In this document: piece by piece, positions 10,953-17,894 of the stretch
How the letters are laid out: each line of letters starts with the position of its first letter
Numbering within the stretch: position 1 is the first letter of the stretch
Assembly (NCBI GenBank): GCA_003118195.1
Contig: BEXV01000144.1
Location: 79,455 to 103,185, forward strand
DNA: 23,731 nt
Reading direction: 5' to 3'
Source of the DNA: Hemicentrotus pulcherrimus
Taxonomy: Eukaryota > Echinodermata > Echinoidea > Camarodonta > Strongylocentrotidae
Notes under the pieces: model-generated
What the model was told of the DNA's origin: nothing
The model's database searches: none
What the model saw: only the letters and a program-made list of their open reading frames with translations
Made by a program: the position numbers and the translations under genes

Positions 10953-13900
10953 CTAGAAAGTCATATACACAATGTATCAGAAATAAGATCTTGCACTGAA
11001 AAATAACAAACAGGAGCAAAGACTGACTTTGTTTCTGAAATCGGAAAAAAAATTCTGGACCATAATTCAATGAAGGCTGTCCCTGAAGATTAAAGAAAAA
11101 CTTTAGTACTGGTAATGCGATTGCATTGTGAAAGAAAAGGTGTGGAAAGGATCAGAAACAGTTGGTCATGCAGCATGTAAGTATTGGTGTGCATTGCAAG
11201 GTTCTGGAGTCATCAAAATCATAATAAATTTGACCAAGTCTTGGTAAAGTAACAAGCACTGTACACAGATAGCTATATATGGGACAACACACATGGTGTC
11301 GGGGTTGGTACTATCTTGATTTCCTTGTCTTTCTATGCTCATTACTCAGCCAATATACATTTTCTTCCAAAATTGTTTGGCACATGTCATTTATTTGTAA
11401 TCTTGAACATTCAGTGTAAGTCTTGTTTGATTCTGTGAGAATTAGTTTTTCTTTTTTTTTACCAGAACTGGAGTTTATCTTTAATATAGATTATAGAAAC
11501 ATTAAAAAAAAGGGTAAGCACTAAAAAAACTCAAGTTTGAGATTCCATCCATAAAATCTCCATAAATATATATATTTGAATTATGACAGACCATACCATT
11601 GACACTTTTTTGGACTGATATCTATTAATAATGAGTTACATGTTCAAAATTCATTATACAAATGATGCATGCAATCGAGTTGAGGCTGTGTGTATCTATT
11701 GCACGAAGCCATTAGGCTAAGTGTGATAGACACACACAGCATTAACGAGGGCGGATAGATCGTATAATGAACAAATGAAAGCATGCATCATTTGTTTTAT
11801 ACAACAAAACTCCTAGATCCTTGTTATTTGATGTAAAAAGAATTCAATCAAGATTGTTTCGTGACAGTTTATGGCTGACAAGTAAATCTCAAGTTTAATA
11901 AGTCTTAATTTACATGTAGTGCGCACACATAAACATAGAAATAGCAAGCGCACTTATACCTCTTTACCCATTTACGCATAGTGATGCGCAAGAATGCAAG
12001 AATAGGCCCATGCACACACAGTATGAAGCGCTCTAACCTCTACGAGCACTACTGCGCACTGAAAAGGTGTTCAATAGTACTGAAAAATATTACACGCTTT
12101 TTCATGAATAAGTGTGCAATAGGCTCAGTAAATGAATCACACGTGATCACGCATGACCAATCATTTGATTAGAATCTAGGAGTGAGTTGTATGAAGTCAA
12201 ATGATGTGATGTCTGGCTATGAGTATGATGTACAACTGGATCAGTTGTATTAATCCAAATGAAGTACTGAAAATAAAACCTACATGTAGTCAGTAGGCAG
12301 GCCTCACTCAAACTTTGAATATGAAGCCTGAAAAGACTGAAATACCCAGATCCCATAAACTTGTAATTCTCGATTTGGGTACCGACAAAATACGTCTACT
12401 ATGGGTAAAAACTAATAAGTAGGATAAGATGGCATCACTAACCTTCTTTTACAGCTGGTGGGACAGGCTGGGAGAGACTCCTACGACCCTGCCCAGATTC
12501 AACACCAACATTCTTCCTATCCAATGGCACTGCCTGATGATTAATAGACTGTTTAGTTACAGGACTTTGAGCAGTTGATCTGGTAAATCTAGAGAGTGTT
12601 GCCCCCACTGATGACTGATTTGGGTTCTTTGGTGTAGAACTCCTGCTACTGTACTTGCTTGTTGTACAAGAGTCGCTGCCTTTTGACTTTGAGGTTCCTT
12701 CTGAAGAATACTGTGCTCTAGTGCTCATTGAATGAGTTGGTGTTTTGGTTACTGTGGGTTTACATGAATTACCGACAACGTTTCCAGTCAAGTCTCCTGA
12801 AAGTTGCTTTTGAGTACTGCTGTTGGACCCAACAGGAACAGTTGATGGTGCTTCCTTGGTGATTTCTTCAAAGTCAGAATCATTATCTAGAAGAGCTAAG
12901 AGCATGTCATCAGGGAGACTGTTGTCACCAGCAAACAAATCATCTAGGCTGTCATTAAACCCCTGACCTTTAACCGATGCTGCGTTTATGGCATCAGTCA
13001 TTGGGGGTACTCTTGCAGTCTTTTCTGACAGCCTGGTGCAAGTGGTTTGGCCATTACCAGCATGTAAAGCAGCGTTTACCGGTAGAGATTGTTTTACAGG
13101 AGGCATACATTTTGTAGGAGCACAGGATGCTTTTACAGGGCCCTTGTGCACTGTTCTTCTCGATACATTCATGTTGGCATTGGTATATACATTGTTTTTT
13201 GCACACAATGGATTTGCATTGCTGACAGATTTTGCACTTTGATGAGTTGATGTACTTGGTATAAGGGCAGTAGAGACTGCTTTAGAGTTCAAAGATGGTG
13301 CATGGGATCTGGATGTATGCACAGGACCTTTCCTATATGACATGGTTGCCGGTTTATGAGATGGCATCTGCGATCCCCTGAATGTGTTCCTGGAGACAGG
13401 GACCTGTGCTGTTGATTGAGTTGTCCATGTAGGCCTTGACACAACTTTTGCACCTCTGGTCATAGAACTTCCACTATCCATTCTCCCAGAAAAGGTCGTC
13501 TGTACAGAAAGACCGGTGTTTTTGCTTTGCAAATTCACACCATTACATACAATTGTCTTACTTTGATTATAACTTAGGCACATCTTGCTTTTGGCATAGA
13601 CATGTTCATTCTGAGTAGGGGATATCGTATCAGCATTTGAGTTCAATGATTCTATCCTACCCTTCTCCTGTTGCATCTGCCGAGTCAAGGCTTCATTTTC
13701 CACCTGAGTGGCTATCCTGATAATGGAGTCATCATCACACCAGTCATCACTGTCCCAGAGATCATCAGAAAAGGAGAAATTGGAGCTCTTCCTTTTCTCC
13801 CTCATCACTTGCCTTGTCTCCATCTTATTGCAGTCCACATTGTTTGCCACATCATCATCGTCATCATCATCATCAAAGAGGTCTTCCAGATTATCACAAT

Positions 13901-15698
13901 CCATTGCTTCACGACCCTCAAGCTCAGTTGTGCCTTCTGTCTGTGCATCTGCATCGTCTTTCTGAGGATGACCGGAGGGCTCCTCAACAGTTGCCGCAAG
14001 GTTGTCTGTCCATTCTGTCAAGATGCGTAGGTCATCCAGGACCGTTTTGTCCAGACCAATCCTAGAGAGTTTCCTACCAGTTGTTCTTCTTGCAAGTCTG
14101 CAATATTTACATGAAAAGAACAATTTCAACATATATCATTGCTAAACACATTTCATAAGACAAGTTGGAAGATCAATATGTTGCTGATTTAATTAATCCT
14201 CTCTTTTAGGATTGTCAGGAGTGTAAACGTTAGGCAATACATTATCATATTGTGAGTCAAATAAGGTTTCAAAGTTTTGAAGTGAAAAAAACTCCAAAAC
14301 AGGTCGCTGGGAGAATCATTGATCATCTTCGGAAATGTCATGCAGCGAAATTAGTATTATGAACAACCCCTTTCAAAGAATGGACATTGATTCACAAGTT
14401 CAGTAACACTTGATAATGTATAAAAATGAAGGGATTCTTAACCACTGTTAGTGTTTAACAAGTTAAGTTACAATACCTCGCAGGCCTACGTCTCTTCTGG
14501 CCTGAATCAGGTTCCTGTCTATTCCTCATCCATAGACCAAGCAGGGGAGGGGTGCTGGATTCTTTGTTTTCCTGCTGAATGAAAAGGATAGTTGAATATT
14601 TACTTTTCATCTCATAGCTACTATGATGATATTTTCAAAGAGAATGATGAACTTCAATGATATTTTACAGGATTTGTTTTTCTATTTTTGGACTATTTCT
14701 ATCTAAATATGTATTCTCTTCATAATTTTCAAGCTTATTTACATTTTTAGTAAAAAGAATATAAATGAGATGACACATGTATAAACAAGCAGATCTCCAG
14801 TTATATCTTACAATATGGCTAATAAGTTTGGCTCAATTTTGGGTTGCTTGCCAGTTTCCTTAGGAAGAGATAAGATGTCTAGAATATTCTTATTTTTAGT
14901 GGGTACAGTGAGTCAGTGACTCCAGTCTTTCTGTTCCTTGTCCTCTAACTTCTCCTTACTCTATCTCTCTCTCTCTCTCTCTCTCTATCTATTTCTCTTA
15001 TCATTCTTTCTCTCTCTCTCTCTCTCTATCTATTTCTCTTATCATTCTCTCTCTCTCTCTCTCTCTCTCTGAACTTTTAATCTTCTACTATCATTCCCCC
15101 CATTCTCTTCCTAATTTTCTATGTCATACTGCACCTTTGGATGCATGCACTCGATGAGATCTGTCAAATCTTGCTCAGCAGCAGTAGCTCTGGTTACCCT
15201 CCTCCCTATAAAAAGAAAGGACAAAGAAAACTCTATTGAAAAAAGCAAAGATAGGAATTTACCTTTGTTTTATCTTGGATTAAGAGACCTCAGAATAAAG
15301 TTACAAAAAATCTTGAAATATATGAAAAAATAAACATGTTTTTAAATAGTTGAGTTATGAACCATCGACTGTAGACCTAATTAGGTAAAAGAACCATATT
15401 GGTTAAAGTCTATGGGGAGATCTATTTCCTTCATTTTCTAAGATTTGGATGGCTATCAATTTTACAGCTGACTCATTACCTTTGTCAAGGATGAACTAAT
15501 TTCTGAACTAGTTAAAACATATCAAAGTTTTTTCTTGGATTGAAGAATTGCTAAAGGCTTGATGTGAAACCTACCTGGTGTAGTAGATAGGCAGATCCGC
15601 CTGGGTGGAGGGGAATCCCCCCAGATGATGTCTCGCTCATTGTCAGTCACAGGAGAGTCCTGAGAGCTATCTCGAGAACATTTCCTTGTCCTTCTCAT
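10843..15698 (-). CDS. ETAA1: ETAA1-like ATR activator, RPA-binding protein (five coding exons)
   Basis: Coding segments, 5' to 3' on the minus strand: 15698-15575, 15205-15135, 14574-14477, 14097-12443, 10952-10843, giving 685 residues with all phases consistent (1, 0, 2, 1). Human ETAA1 is recalled as about 926 aa. Residues 15-30 (SPVTDNERDIIWGDSP) match the ATR-activating domain around the conserved Trp of human ETAA1 (here Trp26). Residues 43-65 and 66-97 continue the collinear similarity (TDLIECMHPK; LLGLWMRNR). The large exon is Ser/Thr/Asn-rich and low complexity, with an eight-Asp run near 173-180 and acidic-hydrophobic patches near 207-230 and 480-510. The C-terminus (CSQQEIEQKRQAALAKRKK) has the helix pattern of RPA32 C-terminal-domain ligands such as SMARCAL1, UNG2 and TIPIN. 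In vertebrates ETAA1 is recruited to RPA-coated single-stranded DNA at stalled forks and activates ATR independently of TOPBP1. The start ATG is chosen as the first in-frame Met of the AAD exon. An upstream coding exon cannot be excluded. Confidence 0.82.
10953..12442 (-). other. ETAA1-like long intron
   Basis: About 1.5 kb between the large exon (donor GTTAGT) and the last exon (acceptor TTTCTAG). It holds the hairpin at 11654-11803 and a stretch (11930-12150) rich in GCGCA/TGCGC words. No coding exon recognised. Confidence 0.7.
11654..11803. repeat. 150-base nested hairpin
   Basis: The outer arms are TTATACAAATGATGCATGC (11654-11672) and GCATGCATCATTTGTTTTAT (11781-11800). An inner pair is GGCTGTGTGTATCTATT with GATAGACACACACAGC. 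Lies in the long ETAA1 intron. Confidence 0.6.
12443..14097 (-). CDS. ETAA1: ETAA1-like large central exon
   Basis: The acceptor is ATTGCAG|A at 14097 and the donor GAAG|GTTAGT at 12443/12442. The frame is open for 551 codons. It starts LARRTTGRKLSRIGLDKTVL and is then mostly disordered (Ser, Thr, Asn, Lys). Notable patches: DNLEDLF followed by eight Asp (encoded by a trinucleotide run at plus 13851-13874); FSDDLWDSDDWCDDDSIIRI; and SLDDLFAGDNSLPDDMLLAL. Acidic patches with bulky hydrophobics are typical RPA70 N-domain ligands, so these are candidate RPA70 contacts (inference). A single very large middle exon is also a feature of vertebrate ETAA1. Confidence 0.85.
14098..14476 (-). other. ETAA1-like intron
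   Basis: AT-rich intron bounded by GTATTG and ATTGCAG on the minus strand. Nothing else recognised. Confidence 0.75.
14477..14574 (-). CDS. ETAA1: ETAA1-like exon with tandem acceptor
   Basis: The acceptor region reads TTCAGCAGG, so splicing may begin at 14574 (keeping a Gln) or 14571. The donor is CGAG|GTATTG at 14477/14476. It encodes QENKESSTPPLLGLWMRNRQ then EPDSGQKRRRPA. The LLGLWM core lines up with MLDMWI of human ETAA1, and the basic KRRR may help nuclear import. Confidence 0.78.
14575..15134 (-). other. ETAA1-like intron with CT microsatellites
   Basis: Intron between the second and third coding exons. It contains the interrupted CT repeats near 14960-15070, which on the transcribed strand are AG repeats. 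Confidence 0.75.
14959..15070. repeat. Interrupted CT microsatellite, locally duplicated
   Basis: Three CT blocks separated by near-identical spacers (ATCTATTTCTCTTATCATTCT twice), showing that a CT-plus-spacer unit was duplicated in tandem. Confidence 0.9.
15135..15205 (-). CDS. ETAA1: ETAA1-like exon
   Basis: Short 71-base exon. The acceptor is CCTATAG-type (TATAG|GG, 15205) and the donor AAAG|GTGCAG (15135/15134). It encodes RRVTRATAAEQDLTDLIECM then HPK, aligning with the human segment after the AAD tryptophan (KKQIYTTDSDEISHIVNRI). Phase 1 in, phase 0 out, which fits both neighbours. Confidence 0.78.
15206..15574 (-). other. ETAA1-like intron
   Basis: Between donor 15574 and acceptor 15206 on the minus strand. 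AT-rich, no other feature seen. Confidence 0.75.
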
Positions 15699-15715
15699 CT
15701 TGCCCTTCAGGTCAA
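15575..15715 (-). CDS. ETAA1: ETAA1-like exon with ATR-activating domain
   Basis: On the minus strand the acceptor is TTCTTTAG|TT (15715) and the donor CCAG|GTAGGT (15575/15574). The only frame without an immediate stop starts two bases in and reads DLKGKMRRTRKCSRDSSQDS, then PVTDNERDIIWGDSPPPRR. The first ATG is at 15698-15696. The DIIWGDSP core corresponds to DIFWDQNSP of human ETAA1 as I recall it. Confidence 0.82.
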
Positions 15716-16143
15716 CTAAAGAATAAAAAAATCTTTCTAATGGTAATCTTATTCAAAGATAATGCTGTTCATACATGTTTAATATATTTTTTACACTTTC
15801 AAAAAATGAAATCAATTCTAATACCTCCTAAGCTAAGTAAAGGCAAAGTCATATACTAACTTGCACTAGGGCAATGGCAAAATACTACTTATTGTAATAT
15901 TAAACAAAGACACCTAAATTTCATGCCATGTCCATTTCTGTAATAGATTTGGGAATCATCCAATATAAATTAGTTTTGTTAATTTGTTTGTTCTTCTGTT
16001 TGTACACACACACAAATTTTGGTCAAGAATTAAATTATCATCTCAACTTCCAAGACTAAATTCTACCAGTTCTAGTTCTTCTGGTAACCAACCATTCCAA
16101 CTCATTTACTTTTAAGATTTAGTTTTACCACCAGTCCGGTATC

Positions 16144-16766
16144 TAGGACTGACTTTTTAATCCAACTTGTCCTGGCAAGGCCACATGAACAACATCACAT
16201 CCCGAGCCAATCGGATGCTTGGACTAATCAGTAGAAATCTCTGCGAAACCTCACAAAAGATCCGCCAACGAGCCTACTTCTCTCTCGTTAGACCTCATCT
16301 GGAATACTTTTGCTCGGTCTGGAACCCTCACACAAACAAGCATATAGACTCTATCCCAAATCGAGGCAGTACAAAGGAGATGATTCAACATCTGAAATGG
16401 GAGAGCCTGAAGAGGAGAAGAAATGCTGCAAGCCTCCACCTCATGTACAAGATCCAACACAACACAGTAGTCTTCAATGCCACCATTACACAGCAACCAT
16501 GAATGCCAGCAACACGCGACAGTATCACTCAAAGAAGTTGCTGGCTATCGCATCCCGCACCCAACTTTACCAGAACTCATTTTTCCCTCAGACAGTAATT
16601 GTGTGGAATGCACTTTCGAAGATCACCCTTGACGCTGCTTCACTGGAGGACCTCAAGGGAGCGCTTCCACCCAGCATATCTAGACCAGGAACTAGATTTT
16701 TACTTGCACAACCTTTTGTGCACCAACGAGCATGCACTGCAAATGGGCACCTAAGTTGATTCCTAA
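16144..16766 (+). pseudogene. Broken non-LTR retrotransposon reverse transcriptase, C-terminal part
   Basis: The translation YLGLTF-stop-SNLSWQGHMNNITSRANRML, then GLISRNL, QRAYFSLVRPHLEY and VWNPHTNKHIDSI, followed in the same frame by EMIQHLKWESLKRRR and HLMYKIQHN, is the typical C-terminal end of Jockey/CR1/RTE-like LINE reverse transcriptases. The usual linker between HIDSI and the W-E-S-L segment is shortened (apparent deletion of roughly 60 bases). A stop is present near 16162. After about 16495 the similarity continues in another frame (RTQLYQNSFFPQTVIVWNAL), so there is a frameshift. Non-functional remnant, lying antisense to ETAA1. No 5' end, poly(A) tail or target duplication identified. 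Confidence 0.75.
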
Positions 16767-17100
16767 GCACTACATCCTGACTTATGGATCGTGCTGAGCA
16801 TCGTCGTAGAAGTAAAAGTAGTGTGTGTGTCCACGTCCAGTCATGCACATGCACCAGAGAAACACACTTGTTCAGATTTTTCAATATTTTGTTTACATTC
16901 TCCACACGCCACACAGATGCACAGCCACAGGTCCATGATGTAATTTTATACCAATTCGTGACATATTATCATACTTCTTAAATTACCACTTCCAGGCCCT
17001 TTAAAGATTAAAGACTATGTCCTAGATCTAGTATTAGGATGAGGATAAGCCAAATAAGGAATGGGCCGCGAGTGACAGTCGCAGTCGTGATAGTTAAGGG

Positions 17101-17250
17101 GTCTCGCATGGCCATAGCCTACGCCACGACTTTAGGGGCGCAGACTTGTCCTTATCGGTGCATTACTCGCTGAATACTCCCCGGTCCCCGACCGACAGGC
17201 TGAGGTTAAGCTCTTGGAACTAAAGCTCTGCAGTAAAACTGGTGGGAAAT
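17101..17250 (+). other. GC-rich patch with weak 5S rRNA-like order
   Basis: The words GCTGAATA (17169), CCGGTCCCCGACCGA, GGTTAAGC (17204) and ACTGGTGGGA (17238) follow the order and rough spacing of GCTGAATA, CCGGTTCTCGTCCGA, AGTTAAGC and ACTTGGATGGGA in animal 5S rRNA. Overall identity is low and the 5' part does not fit, so this may be a 5S-derived SINE remnant or chance. Confidence 0.2.
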
Positions 17251-17297
17251 GGCACTTCATCTCGTATTTTATTATAATAATACTTGTCTTTCCTTAC

Positions 17298-17400
17298 CTC
17301 TGAATATAACAAAAGTCGTTGGTAGCACGCAGAAAGTGTACTTTGAAGAGATTCTGTGACAGTTAGACACAGTGTTATTAACATTTTATTTTGAGTCCTC
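17298..17400 (-). promoter_or_regulatory. Possible non-coding first exon of ETAA1 / shared promoter area
   Basis: On the minus strand CAGAG|GTAAGG at 17298/17297 is a strong donor. Joined to the exon at 15715 it stays open back to a stop just upstream but contains no in-frame ATG, so it would be a 5' UTR exon. The left bound (about 17400) is a guess. CDIN1's ATG lies about 500 bases away on the other strand. Confidence 0.3.
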
Positions 17401-17793
17401 CGCGTAATTTACTGTTGCCAATTTGTCAGCCAATCTTTGAATTCAAGGGATTGTGTCATTAAATCATCATATTTCATATAAAAAATTATTTGATAATATT
17501 TGAAATATATATTCAAAGCTTCAAAATTTAATTCAAATCAAATAAATTTTCTTTTACAAATATTTCATAAATCTATAAACTGTTGACGAAAAAAGTTCTG
17601 ATGAATGAGCTTCTCTAGGCTTTTCTCCAGGCTGGAAGTTCTTTTGCAACACACTGATAATGCATTTTCAACCCTGTGAAACAAATAGCAATTATATTTC
17701 TAAAGACCATTTTTCTGGCTCTTCTCCACATACAATTTGCAATAGCAAGGAAGTAAGGTCCACAACTTCAATTCGACAACAGCACTCTTAATC

Positions 17794-17894
17794 ATGAGAT
17801 TGGCAGACTACTACGAGTTATTGGAGAGATTGACGAGTGAAGATTGTGATGGCACAACTGCATCGCTGAAGTGTATTCAAGAGAAATTCCTTAA
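17794..17894 (+). CDS. CDIN1: CDIN1 exon 1 (start)
   Basis: ATG at 17794-17796. It encodes MRLADYYELLERLTSEDCDG then TTASLKCIQEKFL, and the donor is TTAA|GTATGA at 17894/17895 (phase 2). It aligns with the human N-terminus (QYDEIAQCL, SLRKLKQRF). The ATG context (TTAATCATGA) is not a strong Kozak match, but it is the only start available. Confidence 0.78.

Larger units (their letters stand above)
15716..17297. other. Putative ETAA1 first intron with retroelement and GC-rich patch
   Basis: Contains the reverse transcriptase remnant at 16144-16766 and a GC-rich stretch at about 17055-17250. No other gene recognised. Confidence 0.5.

Noticed and set aside
10843..11070. 75-codon frame starting MNYGPEFFFRF
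   Set aside because: Only the part from 10952 down is exon; the start is intronic sequence in front of a good acceptor.
11930..12150. Cluster of GCGCA/TGCGC words as a possible CRISPR-like or regular repeat
   Set aside because: Spacing is irregular and the words are short; no direct repeat unit could be defined.
13671..14065. Plus-strand frames of 83-119 codons, His/Ile- or Ser-rich
   Set aside because: They are antisense shadows of the ETAA1-like large exon; the His/Ser/Ile runs come from the complement of the Asp repeat.
17100..17135. Minus-strand ATGGCCATGCGAGACC as an ETAA1 start exon
   Set aside because: The frame reads only about 35 residues with no resemblance to ETAA1 and no suitable donor in phase with the next exon.
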